A stretch of DNA of 64,000 bases, taken from NCBI GenBank assembly GCA_015180985.1, contig CP054185.1, positions 3,037,225 through 3,101,224 of the forward strand, in the 5' to 3' direction. The stretch is from Flammeovirgaceae bacterium. GTDB lineage: Bacteria; Bacteroidota; Bacteroidia; Cytophagales; Cyclobacteriaceae. Each line of letters begins with the position of its first letter. Position 1 is the first letter of the stretch. Shown here in pieces: positions 1-9,485 of this stretch. Made by a program: the position numbers and the translations under genes. The notes below the pieces were generated by a model. The model did no database searches and had not been told where the DNA came from. It saw nothing but the letters and a program-made list of their open reading frames with translations.

Positions 1-10
1 ATATGACTCA

Positions 11-547
11 ATGTTTAATAAACGGACTGACTTAATACTTTTGACAACCATAGATAAGTTCGAGTCAGTTATTGACAGCCTTTACCTGTTTGACTTTTTA
101 TCTGGAAATATTGAAAACAATGAGTTCTATCAAAAGACATTCATAGGACAAGAACCTACTTTGTATTTTGACATGCCTCCTACCTATGGACTAGGTAAAA
201 TGCTAAAACATGACACAGAACTAGGACAATTGATGTTAAAATTATTTTCGAACTATAAACAAGACCTTTCGGCTATTTCCGACATAGACACAAACTACAA
301 CATAAAAGTAATTAAGAAGGCTAAACCCTACTTTAAAATGGGTTGGACTAAGTTTCACAAAAAGCACAAGGACTGCTATGGAATAATTCGTTTTTCAAAT
401 ATCATATTCAATGACAGTTATGACCGAGCTATGTTTTACGTGGAAAACTACAAAGGAAGTCTTGATGCCTCAGGTGACATAGTTGTTATGAGAAAAATAA
501 ACGACAAGTGGACAATTGAGTATTATATTAATCAATGGATGAGTTAA
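11..547 (+). CDS. Cassette protein of unknown function, 178 aa
   Basis: This is the gene of the first, 5'-incomplete cassette; the cassette start lies left of the window. I do not recognise the family. The protein is soluble-looking, with no signal peptide or membrane segment. Its C-terminal half (about residues 105-170) has alternating hydrophobic strands (YGIIRFSNIIFN, AMFYVENYKG, DIVVMRKINDKWTI), resembling the small beta-sheet domains of lipoprotein-like hypotheticals where a lysine-tryptophan turn ends the sheet. The stop is 13 bases before the attC-like palindrome, typical of compact cassettes. Confidence 0.7.
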   Translation: MFNKRTDLILLTTIDKFESVIDSLYLFDFLSGNIENNEFYQKTFIGQEPTLYFDMPPTYGLGKMLKHDTELGQLMLKLFSNYKQDLSAISDIDTNYNIKVIKKAKPYFKMGWTKFHKKHKDCYGIIRFSNIIFNDSYDRAMFYVENYKGSLDASGDIVVMRKINDKWTIEYYINQWMS

Positions 548-556
548 GGCTACTGT

Positions 557-688
557 GCCCAACACCAGGTTTATGCCAGCTGCGGGTGACAGGTTGAAAT
601 GTAGTTTTGTTTTACTAATTTCGTTTACGTAACGGTGGACAATGACGGCTTCGATAGCCGCAGCCGTCATAAACCCAAAACGTTGTGC
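557..688 (+). repeat. attC-like site, family alpha
   Basis: AAC at 561 and GTT at 682 bound an imperfect palindrome with inner arms GGTTTATGCCAGCTGCGG and CCGCAGCCGTCATAAACC. The same inner stem follows unrelated genes elsewhere in the array. Confidence 0.8.
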
Positions 689-1100
689 ACCATGCGGTCG
701 GACAAAATAATCTTACGCATCTGGTGACAACGTAAACAAGATAAATTCATCCCCGCAGACAATAACGGCAGACAAGCAATCAATTACGTTCGGGCTTCAC
801 ACTGCGACCGCGCGACAATCAAGTTTCAAAATTACGTTCCGGCTTTCGGGACAGTTTGGGCTTCGGTCGACAATAACTGACTAAAACAAAATACATCGGA
901 CTCATTTACGCAGACAGTTTTACATCCAGTCGTCAAGATTTCGCTCCGCGGATAGTTTCTGGATTTCTCCCACGCGCACGTGTTGGCACCGTACAGTCTG
1001 TCTATTACGTGGGACTTAGAATAAGTTTCAAAATAAAGTTAAGGTTTGCCGACAGCATTTTATCTTTATATAACGTACGACAGACCGCACGGTGCACAAC
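682..1100 (+). repeat. Gene-less cassette, family NC1 (copy 1)
   Basis: No credible gene is present. The unit from this GTT to the next is 533 bp and recurs nearly identically at 14535, 20290, 22878 and 30360. Start arm GTTGTGCACCATGCGGTC pairs with the end arm GACCGCACGGTGCACAAC, with one mismatch. A second inverted copy of the end arm lies at 986-1002 against 1079-1095, so the last 110 bases can fold into a long hairpin. Confidence 0.8.
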
Positions 1101-1221
1101 AACAAGTTTGCGCAACGGCTGGTTGACGACCAACTATTTAGTATATTTACTTTACAACGTTTGGTTTCGTGGGACAAGGAATGTTTCACTAACAGCCGAT
1201 GCGCAAACTCAAACGTTGTGG
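1094..1221 (+). repeat. attC-like site, family delta
   Basis: AAC at 1098 and GTT at 1215. Inner arms AGTTTGCGCAACGGCTG and CAGCCGATGCGCAAACT pair. This palindrome type always follows NC1 cassettes and also closes the duplicated unit at 16303. Confidence 0.8.
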
Positions 1222-1241
1222 GTTATATTGGCTGGACATAG

Positions 1242-1913
1242 ATGAGTACTGTAAACATTCAGACATTTATAAAATTTGGTTCTGAGGAGAACATTCGAGA
1301 CCTCCAAGAAAATGGGACTATTTACTGTAATACAATTGAGTACTTCAGACAACTTGAAGACTCTTATTTAAGAGGAGACAGTTACGAGGGGACTTTTAAG
1401 ATTACTAACTACCCTCCTGACAGTAAAATAACTCTTTATCTTCCAGACAAAAAAGAAATAGAACTCAAGACAGCCAAACTACATCTTCGAGAATTTTATA
1501 CCGACATCAAAGGAAATATCTATTGCTTGACCGCAATTACAAGAGAGGAGATTATAAAACTTGAGACTCTAAAGTTGGACTTAAAGAATTCAAGATTTGG
1601 GACACACTTTTTATTAATCAAGGACAACCAACAATTTTTCGACCGACTGATGAAAGGGTTCGAAAATGAAAAATTGAGCATTAAGACTGGCTTTGTGAAA
1701 TATTACGACAAACATTTAATAAACGGAGAGTTGGACTTATTTCATAAAAGCAAAGAATTTGAGTATCAAAAGGAGTTTCGAATAATTGTTAAGAATGACA
1801 GGCAAAATCCAATTAAGTTTCAGATTGGTTCACTAAAAGAGATTTCTGAAATATTTGAAACAAAGGACTTAGAAACACTGGTGTGCCAATACAACCCCCA
1901 ACACCGTGTTTAA
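1242..1913 (+). CDS. Cassette protein of unknown function, 223 aa, ending inside attC
   Basis: The protein starts MSTVNIQTFIKFGSEENIRD and is acidic and lysine-rich. An N-terminal segment resembles proteins annotated only as hypothetical in many bacteria ('ENGTIYCNTIEYFRQLED', a phrase typical of abortive-infection-associated unknowns), but I cannot assign a family. There is no signal peptide or membrane segment. The start is an ATG 27 bases into the cassette. The last four codons lie after the AAC at 1900 that begins the attC-like site, so the C-terminus (QHRV) depends on the recombination site sequence. Confidence 0.7.
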   Translation: MSTVNIQTFIKFGSEENIRDLQENGTIYCNTIEYFRQLEDSYLRGDSYEGTFKITNYPPDSKITLYLPDKKEIELKTAKLHLREFYTDIKGNIYCLTAITREEIIKLETLKLDLKNSRFGTHFLLIKDNQQFFDRLMKGFENEKLSIKTGFVKYYDKHLINGELDLFHKSKEFEYQKEFRIIVKNDRQNPIKFQIGSLKEISEIFETKDLETLVCQYNPQHRV

Positions 1914-2067
1914 GTAATTGCGGGGTGTTGTGTGCCAATTCAAATTCGTTTCTTAATTTAGTCCCACAACGTGGGACAGTTGCGCAGCAGGTCGGGTTTA
2001 ACATTCCGTTTCACTCCATTTTTAAACCCTCCTATGCCCGCAACTCCTTAAACACAAAACGTTGGCA
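1896..2067 (+). repeat. attC-like site
   Basis: AAC at 1900, GTT at 2061. The preceding 18 bases (GCCAATACAACCCCCAAC) are the complement, with two or three mismatches, of the start of the same cassette (GTTGTGGGTTATATTGGC at 1215). The stop codon of the upstream gene lies inside. Confidence 0.75.
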
Positions 2068-2098
2068 GCAAGGCAACCAAAGACAATGAAGATTTCAA

Positions 2099-2701
2099 AT
2101 GACAGACATAAAATTAGAAATCGAGACAAGGACAAATGAAAGAATTGAATACCGAATCCCAGACGGTTTAATTCTAATGAAAAGTGACGACCAATCAACG
2201 AGAGACATAACAGTTTATGATTTAATAGCACATCACGTTGGACTCTCTTACGTTGGACAAGACATTTACGTTAATGAATCCGGAGAAGAATATATTAGAA
2301 CAAAGTACGGGTTTGAGTCAGCCATTCGCTATAACCAAAACATAAAAATATTAGAATCTGAACGACTAATAGACGAACTGCAGTACAAACTGAAAATTGC
2401 AAGAGAGAAGACCGAAAAGTACGGAGAGATAATAAAAGTTTTGGAAGCAAAAAGCCGAGAACAAAAGGAGAAATTAAAAAAAGTGACTAGTCCTTTTCAA
2501 GATGAAAATGAAGCATTGAGACAAGAAATTAAGCAACTAATAAGAGAATTGCCTGAGTTCAAACAGATAAATGAATCAGTAATCGGTAAACTGAAAAGAT
2601 TAATCAAGCAAGCTAACGAAAGGACTTCGACAGAAAGTTCAAATAAAAGTAAATTGGACTGGTCAACATATAATGACTTGCTTGCCGACAATGACGAGTA
2701 A
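2099..2701 (+). CDS. Coiled-coil cassette protein, 200 aa
   Basis: Residues about 1-75 form a small mixed domain (MTDIKLEIETRTNERIEYRI...). Residues about 85-180 are a heptad-rich coiled coil (SERLIDELQYKLKIAREKTE onwards), and the C-terminus is acidic. The N-terminal part has the look of a small ubiquitin-like or effector-associated domain, but this is an impression only. No transmembrane segment is present. Single gene in its cassette. Confidence 0.65.
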   Translation: MTDIKLEIETRTNERIEYRIPDGLILMKSDDQSTRDITVYDLIAHHVGLSYVGQDIYVNESGEEYIRTKYGFESAIRYNQNIKILESERLIDELQYKLKIAREKTEKYGEIIKVLEAKSREQKEKLKKVTSPFQDENEALRQEIKQLIRELPEFKQINESVIGKLKRLIKQANERTSTESSNKSKLDWSTYNDLLADNDE

Positions 2702-2774
2702 ATTGGAGCTACTAATAAAGAGCGGTGTGGGTTGCCCAGCTGCCAACAGCAGGTTTGCGCAATGGCGGGGTTCG

Positions 2775-4175
2775 GACACTGCCTAATTAAGTGTGTAAGT
2801 GCTGGGTAACGACTAAGCAACTGCGTAAAGGTTTTATATTTTGCATCTGCCTTCGAAGATAGTTAAAAATTGATTTACGATTAGTGGCCAGTTTCTCACG
2901 GGCAAGGTCCATTTTTTGGTGATCTCCCGTAAAGCCAGGTACACCGCTTTCACCACCGCCTGGTCGTCAGGGAACGAAAGTTTGTTGTTGGTATACTTGC
3001 GGATTTTTCCGTTGAGATTTTCGATAATGTTCGTGGTATAGATCAGCGTTCGGATTTCGATCGGATAATCGAAGAAGTGCGTGAGGTTATCCCAATTCGT
3101 TTTCCACGACTTGATAGCATGCGGATATTTTTGCCCCATGTTACTTCAAAGGTTGCTCTAAGGCTTGAGCAGCCAGGCTCTTTGTTTGGTGCTCCGTAAA
3201 CAGTCTTCAAATCGGCTACAAATTGTTTCTTGTCTTTCCAGACAACGTAGCGAAGCGCATTTCTGATCTGATGAACTACACAAATCTGGGTTACCGATTG
3301 GGTAAACACGCTGGTGATTGCATCGGTGAAGCCCTTCAGATTATCGGTGCTGGTGATGAGAATATCTTCCACGCCACGGCTTTTAAATCAGTAAGTACAC
3401 TTATCCAGAATGAAGCACTTTCGCTTTCACCCAGCCACATGCCCAATACTTCCTTAAACCCCTGAGCATTAAGGCCTACGGCCAGGTAAATGGTTTTGTT
3501 GATCACCTTCCCATTCTGCCGGACTTTGAATACGATCCCATCCATCCACACCACAAAGTACACCGATGAAAGAGGCCTGCTTTGCCACTCCGTTACCAAC
3601 GTATGTACCCGCGAGGTAACGTTGAAATAGTGGCATCCGAAACATTCACACCATAGATTTCCCGGATTTGTATTTCAATGTCGCGTACGCTCATACCCCG
3701 GGCATATAAGGAGATGATAATTTCTTCGATGCCTTCTACGAACCGGCTGCGCTTGGGAACCAGGACGGGCTCAAACGTGCTGTTCCGATCCCGAGGTACT
3801 TCTATCTGTAGTTCACCTCGCGTGGTCTTGATGGTCTTACGGGTTTTTCCGTTCCGTGAGTTCCCGGAGTTAATCCCTTCTGGTGAATGTTTGGCATAGC
3901 CCAAATGGCCATCGAGTTCACCTTCCAGCATTTGCTCCATGCCCTTTTTGAAAAGTTCATCGATAAAGCTGTTGAGGTCTTTCGAATTCTTAAATTGCTT
4001 GAGAAACTCAGGGGTGAGCATCTCTTTGAGTAGTGGGTGTTGTTCTTGATTTTCCATGGTAACTGTGTTTAAAGTTAAGTCTTTAAATGCAACCGATTCG
4101 GCTGAAAGTGGTACATTCCACATCCCCTTTCAGCAAGGCCGAATCGGGCCTTTACACAGTTGCTTAGTCGTTACC
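2775..4175 (-). mobile_element. ISc copy 1, IS256 (Mutator) family, 1401 bp
   Basis: The element is bounded by the 8-bp duplication GGGGTTCG. The left end begins GACACTGCCTAATTAAGTG and carries an internal GGTAACGACTAAGCAACTG; the right end is the inverted copy finishing CTTAGTCGTTACC. The terminal repeats are asymmetric because the left end extends about 33 bp beyond the shared repeat. Three TSD-bearing copies (this one, 9486, 39468) agree on these ends. Confidence 0.9.
2834..4057 (-). pseudogene. IS256-family transposase, frameshifted
   Basis: Reading from MENQEQHPLLKEMLTPEFL, the DDE parts are all present in pieces: VVWMDGIVFKV with the first Asp, ILITSTDNLKGF with the second, the C-x2-H of CVVHQIRNALRYV, and NIIENLNGKI with the Glu. 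They fall in at least three frames. Breaks are single-base changes, for example CTTTTAAAT here against CTTTTTAAAT in copy 2, and GCAAAAATAT in all copies where the family would need one more A. Confidence 0.85.
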
Positions 4176-4398
4176 GGGGTTCGGTGTTTATTTGTAAATT
4201 GGTTTTCAAATTACGTTTGGTCACGGTTGACAGTGACGTGTAGGTCGCGCTAAACATTCCGCTATGCTCCATTTTTTAGCGCTCCTATACCCGCCACTGC
4301 ACAAACCCAAACGTTGCCGGCAATTGGGTTGGCTACGTGGACAGAGTAGACCAAGCCGACAACATTTCGGCCGACAAATGCAAAATGACTTTTGAGTA

Positions 4399-4782
4399 AT
4401 GGAAACACGATTGATGTACATCGAATTAAAATCTGGCTACTCGGACAATGGACCAGCATGGATTGGACTCGTGACATTCTCGCGGACAAAGACGACAATT
4501 TATTTTAACAACAAGTCATTTAAAAAGAGTCGAGGAGTTGGTTCCAACTTTTACGACATCGAGACAGGTGACGCGTACTGGATTTCAGGAGTTAAGAAAA
4601 ACGGAGAAGACCGACACTGGGCAGGGAACGGAAAAATACTAATCGACAAAAAAGTAGTTGACGACTACTTGAAAATCACGGGTGACGAGCGACTCGACAA
4701 ATCCAAATTTGAAATAACAGAAATAAAGGAGACGCGAGACAAAAAGGACTTTGTTGAGATAGAAAATCAAATCAAAGAATAA
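4399..4782 (+). CDS. Small conserved cassette protein, 127 aa
   Basis: The sequence YIELKSGYSDNGPAWIGLV near the start belongs to a widespread small-protein family that occurs alone in mobile regions; its function is unknown as far as I know. It is soluble, with several aromatic residues in a central beta-rich part (WISGVKKNGEDRHWAGNGKI) and a charged C-terminus. The start is the ATG at 4399, 86 bases into the cassette; an internal ATG at residue 6 is an alternative and fits the usual length of relatives better. Confidence 0.75.
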   Translation: METRLMYIELKSGYSDNGPAWIGLVTFSRTKTTIYFNNKSFKKSRGVGSNFYDIETGDAYWISGVKKNGEDRHWAGNGKILIDKKVVDDYLKITGDERLDKSKFEITEIKETRDKKDFVEIENQIKE

Positions 4783-4883
4783 GGAATTGGGTTTCGTGAC
4801 AGCCGACAACTCGCGGACTAAAAACTAAACGACTGACAAAAAATTGAACGCACGACTTACGATAACGGACGAAACCCAACAGC

Positions 4884-5056
4884 CGGCAACAATGTGCATG
4901 AGCCATAGCGGGGGTTCGGTGTTGCGTTGCGGTTTCGGTTTCAATATTTAAATTTATCACGTGGGACAAGTCGCAGCAGGTCGGCCTTGGCATTCCGCTT
5001 CGCTTCATTGCCAAGTCCTCCTAAACCCCGCTACGGCTCATGCACTCACGTTGCCG
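4884..5056 (+). repeat. attC-like site, family epsilon
   Basis: AAC at 4888, GTT at 5050. Inner arms AATGTGCATGAGCCATAGCG and CGCTACGGCTCATGCACT. The end arm CCCAACAGCCGGCAAC matches the cassette start GTTGCCGGCAATTGGG at 4313 except at positions 10 and 11. Confidence 0.8.
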
Positions 5057-5451
5057 CCAATACGCGAAAAATCTACGCAGACAACGTTTGACTAACTGAC
5101 AAAGACTCATCTCCGCGGACAATAAATTAGCTCTTGACAAAGACTTTTATAAAATCCAGTGTACGCGGATACGCGGACAAAATTTCGGACTTTAAAACAA
5201 AGGGCTTTTGACAAAAGACTTATAACTCAAATTCACCTACGCGGACACGCGGAAAAGTTTTAGACTAATTGAATATTTGACAACGGACTTTAAATAAATG
5301 CCCTTGTCGCGCGCGACACGCGCGAAAGCAGCCCCCCCCTACCGTAGACAAGAAAATCGCGCGAAGCGCGAATTTTTTTGCGGTTTGGTGAAGGAAATTT
5401 TGAAAAATTGACCTTAAATAAATTTTTTTGGACATTTTCTTGTGAACCAGA

Positions 5452-6788
5452 GGTAAGTGGCTGGGAATTTTGACAGGTTGTAATTATAGATTAAGGTTTT
5501 GAGTTTTGCAATAGCTTTACCTGCGTGGCTGCGATTGGAAACCTCAGCGAACAAGCAGGGTTTGCACTGAAAAAAGTTTTGGGCTGTCATACTGATGGCC
5601 CATACTTTTTTTAGGGAAACAGAAAAAGAGTTTCCCATGTAGGTATCACGCAGCATAGGCCATGGGTGTTTGATAGTTGAGCGCCTGGTGTGGCCTTTTA
5701 TGGTTGTAATCATCGACCCACTTGTGAGTGACTTGCCGGGCGTTATCCAGTGAAATTGAATACGTTGGCATCCAACACATCTTCGCGATAAGTTTTGTTG
5801 AATCGTTCGATGATGGCGTTCTGTTGCGGCTTTCCTTTCTGTATCGGGTTCCACTGGATGTGGTTGTTGTGCATCCAGTTCATAAAGCGTTTGGCGCGGA
5901 ACTCAGGGCCGTTGTCGGTACGGATGCTGAGCGGTTTGCCGTACCGCTCAATGGCACGCTCCAATGCTTCTATTACCCTTCTGGCCGGCAGGTTAAAGTC
6001 CACCTCAATACCCATACACTGGCGGTTGAAATGGTCCACGATGTTGAGTGTGCGGAATGTACGCCCGCTATCCAGGGCATCGCTCATAAAGTCCATGGCC
6101 CACTCGATATTGGCCTGCAGGGGTATAGAAAGGGGTTGGCGGGGTTGTCTTTGATGCGCTTGCGCAGTTTGCGGTGAAGGGAAAACCCTTCACGCTCATA
6201 TACTCTGCGAATTTTACTGTCGCCCCATTCCGGGTGATTCTTTTGTACCAGCTTGATTACCTTCATCCTTCCCTTACGGCTTGTTCCGATGACTTGTTCG
6301 ATTGCTTTTTACCACGGCATCTTTGGCCGGCATCCGCTTGCGGTAATACTTTTTAGTACGCGAACAGCCCACCAGTTTGCACGCCCGGACATGGCTCATT
6401 CGAAACTGCTTCTTCAAATGGGCCAGGCCGTGTTCTTTTGTCCGGGCGTCAGAACTTTTTGAGAGCAGGTCTTTTATGGCATCAATCTCCAGGCTCTGGT
6501 TGGCCACAATTTTCTTGAGCCTCGCATTTTCATACTCAAGTTCTTTAAGTCGCTTAAGTTCGTCAACGGTCATGCCCGCGTACTTGCTGCGCCAATTGTA
6601 GAACGTAGCCTCGCTAATACCATGCTTGCGGCATACTTCGGCCACCTTCTGGTCTTGTTGGATTTGTTCGTTGAGGATGCCAATAATCTGGGCCTCGGTA
6701 AATTTGCTCTTCTTCATTTTGACTTTTTTTGGTCGGTTAAATTAGAAAATCCTACTTTTAACCTGTTCAAAAAAAGCAGCCTAGTACC
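5452..6788 (-). mobile_element. ISb copy 1, IS3 family (IS407-like), 1337 bp
   Basis: The element is flanked by the 4-bp duplication CAGA (5448-5451 and 6789-6792) and inserted into an NC3' cassette whose intact form is at 34120. Terminal repeats are GGTAAGTGGCTGGGAATTTT and, inverted, GGTACTAGGCTGCTTTTTTT. A 4-bp duplication and the OrfA sequence point to the IS407 subgroup. Confidence 0.9.
5646..6717 (-). pseudogene. ISb transposase OrfA-OrfB, frameshifted
   Basis: OrfA (MKKSKFTEAQIIGILNEQI...) carries the HTH and coiled coil. Here a run of five As, instead of six, fuses it directly to the start of OrfB (6274-6717). The rve core downstream (MDFMSDALDSGRTFRTLN, RTDNGPEFRA, IIERFNKTYREDVLDAN) is in another frame and broken again near 5755, where VFSSLD reads as VFNFTG. 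Compare the intact copy at 53472-54547. Confidence 0.85.
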
Positions 6789-6892
6789 CAGACAACGTTT
6801 TGTAAAAGTGGAGCCAGACGCGTCCAAAAAATAGTTTTTGGTGGACTTCTTAACAGAAGTCCAAAACAAGGTTAACGGTGGACGCGTACTGG

Positions 6893-7024
6893 CGGCAACA
6901 CCAGGTTTATGCCAGCTGCGGGCGACCGGTGGAAATGTAGTTTGGTTTTACTAACTTCGTTTTCAACACGTGGGACAAATTCGGCTTCGAAAACCGCAGC
7001 CGTCATAAACCCAAAACGTTGGCG
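6893..7024 (+). repeat. attC-like site, family alpha
   Basis: AAC at 6897, GTT at 7018. Inner arms GGTTTATGCCAGCTGCGG and CCGCAGCCGTCATAAACC. Confidence 0.8.
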
Positions 7025-7098
7025 CCAAGCCGGTGACCTGCAAAAAACGACAGGTAAACTGACCAAAATTTATTAACTTGTGACAAACATTTAAGCTT

Positions 7099-7331
7099 AT
7101 GTCGACAGTAGAATTGAGAAAGCGGTTAATTGACAAAATTCAAAAGACCCAAGACGGAAGAATCCTCGAAGAAGCATATAGACTTCTGAAATTGAAACAG
7201 ACGACATTGAAGTCTATAAATTAAATGACGACCAAAAAATGCAATTAGTGAAGCCAGACAGCAGATTAAAACGGACAATTTTGACTGAAGAACAAGCTAA
7301 TAAAGAGATTGACGAATGGTTAAACAAATAA
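7099..7331 (+). pseudogene. Decayed antitoxin of a ParE/RelE-type pair
   Basis: From the ATG, reading gives MSTVELRKRLIDKIQKTQDG and then LEEAYRLL. A one-base shift near 7180 is needed to continue into a second frame with EIETDDIEVYKLND and a C-terminus LTEEQANKEIDEWLNK, which is the typical C-terminus of small Bacteroidetes antitoxins that precede ParE-like toxins. The toxin remnant overlaps its last codons. It could be a true pseudogene or an indel error. Confidence 0.7.
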
Positions 7332-7620
7332 TTTGGTCTCAAAAAGAAACTCAGAACGACAGAAAGCAAATTTTAGAATACTGGAGAAATAGAAATAAAT
7401 CAAATACTTACAGTAAAAATTGGACAAGAGATTAGAGAGAAGCACTCAATATTATTCAGGACTACCCACAAATAGGCAAACAGACTGACGACCAAAAGCC
7501 AGAATCAAAATAGTAAAGGACTACTTCCTAATATACGAAGAGACCGCTGACGCAATAATTCTCCTTACAATTTGGGACAGCAGACAAGACCCAGAAAAAT
7601 TAGAAAAGATTTTAAAGTGA
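7316..7620 (+). pseudogene. Decayed ParE/RelE-superfamily toxin
   Basis: Three pieces in different frames make one ParE-like protein: MVKQIIWSQKETQNDRKQIL, then EALNIIQDYPQIGKQTDDQK, then IKIVKDYFLIYEETADAIIL ending WDSRQDPEKLEKILK. The C-terminal 'I-x-L-T-I-W-D-S-R-Q-D-P' is the hallmark of this toxin group. At least two frameshifts inactivate it as written. It starts inside the antitoxin stop region, as in intact operons. Confidence 0.75.
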
Positions 7621-7629
7621 CCGGCCAGG

Positions 7630-7758
7630 CGCCAACACCAGGTTTGTTTAATGGCGGGCGACACAGTCGCCCGTAGTGTAAACAAGTTTATGTATATTCG
7701 TGTAGGCGGACAAATCCGTTGGATTTATCCGCCACTAAACAAACCCAAAACGTTGCCG
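7630..7758 (+). repeat. attC-like site, family beta
   Basis: AAC at 7634, GTT at 7752. Inner arms GGTTTGTTTAATGGCGG and CCGCCACTAAACAAACC, plus the internal hairpin GGGCGACACAGTCGCCC. End arm GACCGGCCAGGCGCCAAC mirrors the cassette start GTTGGCGCCAAGCCGG. Confidence 0.8.
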
Positions 7759-7806
7759 GCAAGCCATTTCGGACAGAGACTCGTCACACATTAACGGTTG
7801 ACAGAA

Positions 7807-8555
7807 ATGAAATTCGAGCTAATTCCAATAATTGACACAATGTTGGACTTGTATGCAAAACCTCGTTCAAAGGAGAGGTTTCAAGAATACATTTCAATGC
7901 TTCGGGACGGAAAAATGGAGATTTGACTTTGCCCATTGTTGGTTTCAACCCAATGGCAAAAGAACACATTCTGCAGAAACTGATGGAATTAAAAGAACTG
8001 AAGGCGGAACAGGTTATTCAAGATACACTTAAAAGTATCAACATAATATTGAAAGAAGGGCAAGACCAAAGGACATTCAAAGTGGTTTTAAATTTGGCGG
8101 ACGACTTGAAAGGTGGATGGACAAATTCCTACACTACTGATTATGACAGTAAGTTTAAAATCAATGCACTTGTTACCAGAGCCTTTTGTACCCCATTCTT
8201 TTGGACAAGTGAAAGTTACTCGGAACAACTGATTAGGAGAAGGACTCTTGAATATGCTTTCAGAACAATCTATTGGCTGACAAATCCAAAACCAAAAACT
8301 CTTAAAGACCATATTGAGCAAGAAATGTACGTGGCTAAAATGAGTAAAATAGATTCTGACAATCTTGACTCAAATGAATTTGAGCTACTGGACAACTTCT
8401 TTTCAAAATATCAAGAGTCGGAGGACTATGGAATTGTTTTCAATTTTCTATACGGGGACAATGCCTCAAAGTCATTAGAATTTTCTACGCATGGAGTAAC
8501 TGGAAAGGCAAACGGATTTGACTATGCAAAAGTCATCCATTCGCGGAGAATTTAG
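7807..8555 (+). pseudogene. Cassette gene of unknown function, one frameshift
   Basis: MKFELIPIIDTMLDLYAKPR starts at 7807 and runs to about 7916. The remainder (LPIVGFNPMAKEHILQKLME to the end) is in another frame from about 7923. Removing one base in GGAAAAATGGAG joins them into one protein of about 248 aa. The join keeps a continuous helical N-terminal region, so a single indel is the simplest reading. I do not recognise the family; there are no membrane segments. Confidence 0.7.
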
Positions 8556-8637
8556 TTTAAACCGACTAGACTTCTGTACGCGGACAATTTGGAAACAAGG
8601 GCTAACGATTCAAGTTGCAGTGGTAGAAATGGCCAGC

Positions 8638-8805
8638 CGGCAACAAAATGTTTATGCAATGCGGGGTTTGGTGTTAAATTAAAGTTTATGTTTCAAAATG
8701 TAGTTTGGTCACGGGGACAGTTTGGAGCAGGTCGGGCTTAACATTCCGCTGCGCTCCATTTTAAGTCCTCCTATTCCCCGCACTGCATAAACACAAGTGT
8801 TGGCG
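8638..8805 (+). repeat. attC-like site, family gamma
   Basis: AAC at 8642, GTT at 8799. Inner arms TGTTTATGCAATGCGGGG and CCCCGCACTGCATAAACA. End arm GAAATGGCCAGCCGGCAAC is complementary to the cassette start GTTGCCGGCAAGCCATTTC in 17 of 19 positions. Confidence 0.85.
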
Positions 8806-9485
8806 GTAATTGCAAGACAAACAAAATTATTATGAGAAACATTTTACTTTTGACATTATTGACATTATTTGCTTGCGGAAATGATGAACTAATGAATGAA
8901 GTCACATTTTCAGGACTGGTTATTGAAACTGATAAACGACAAAAACAATTGCAAGGAATAAAGATTGATTTACTCGTTCCGGTTTCCATAGGTATTGACA
9001 GTATTCTCCAATCGACAACTACAGATTCAGAAGGAAAATATTTGTTTCAAGTAGACAATTTGAATAACAGATTCGAGTTATATAAAATTGATATTTCAGA
9101 CGCTTATTATAAAAGATGTATTGAGCTTTTAGACCCTGATATGACATCCTCAGGGCATAGGACAATCAAAAGAAATTCAGTCAATATTTGGAATTTAAAT
9201 GCTTGCGTGACTGGTAAGGTCGAAACAATTGTATCCAAGCAGTCAACGCTGACAAAGGACACAATCAGTATCGTTGTGAGTACAAAGTATCCAAACGGAA
9301 CTTATTTTACGGATTCAAACCCAATTTCAGTGACTCACAATAAACAATGGACAAATGTTTACTTTTACAATGTTGTAAGGTCAGTAAGATACACAATTGA
9401 ATTAAAGAAAGAGAACGGGGACATAATTTCGTGGACAGAAGAGAAGGAACTAATACCAAAGGAGACAATTACGTTTGATATTGAG

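Larger units (their letters stand above)
2741..4319 (+). repeat. attC-like site split by ISc copy 1
   Basis: AAC at 2745 and GTT at 4313. The palindrome is interrupted at GGGGTTCG, which is duplicated on both sides of the IS (2767-2774 and 4176-4183). The end arm GGTTGCCCAGCTGCCAAC matches the cassette start GTTGGCAGCAAGGCAACC. Confidence 0.75.
5050..6899 (+). repeat. Gene-less cassette, family NC3' (copy 1), split by ISb
   Basis: Without ISb it matches the intact copy at 34120 almost base for base. Start arm GTTGCCGCCAATACGCG pairs with the end arm CGCGTACTGGCGGCAAC. It holds the GC-rich hairpin CGCGCGAAGCGCG followed by a T run near 5358-5380. No gene is credible on either strand. Confidence 0.8.

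Noticed and set aside
1009..1245. Frame MGLRISFKIKLRFADSILSL repeated in NC1 cassettes (also 20617)
   Set aside because: It runs across the attC-like site into the next cassette and is not open in the diverged NC1 copies; conservation is explained by DNA repetition.
5728..6177. Long + strand frames inside ISb and ISa copies
   Set aside because: They are antisense to transposase genes and recur only because the elements recur.
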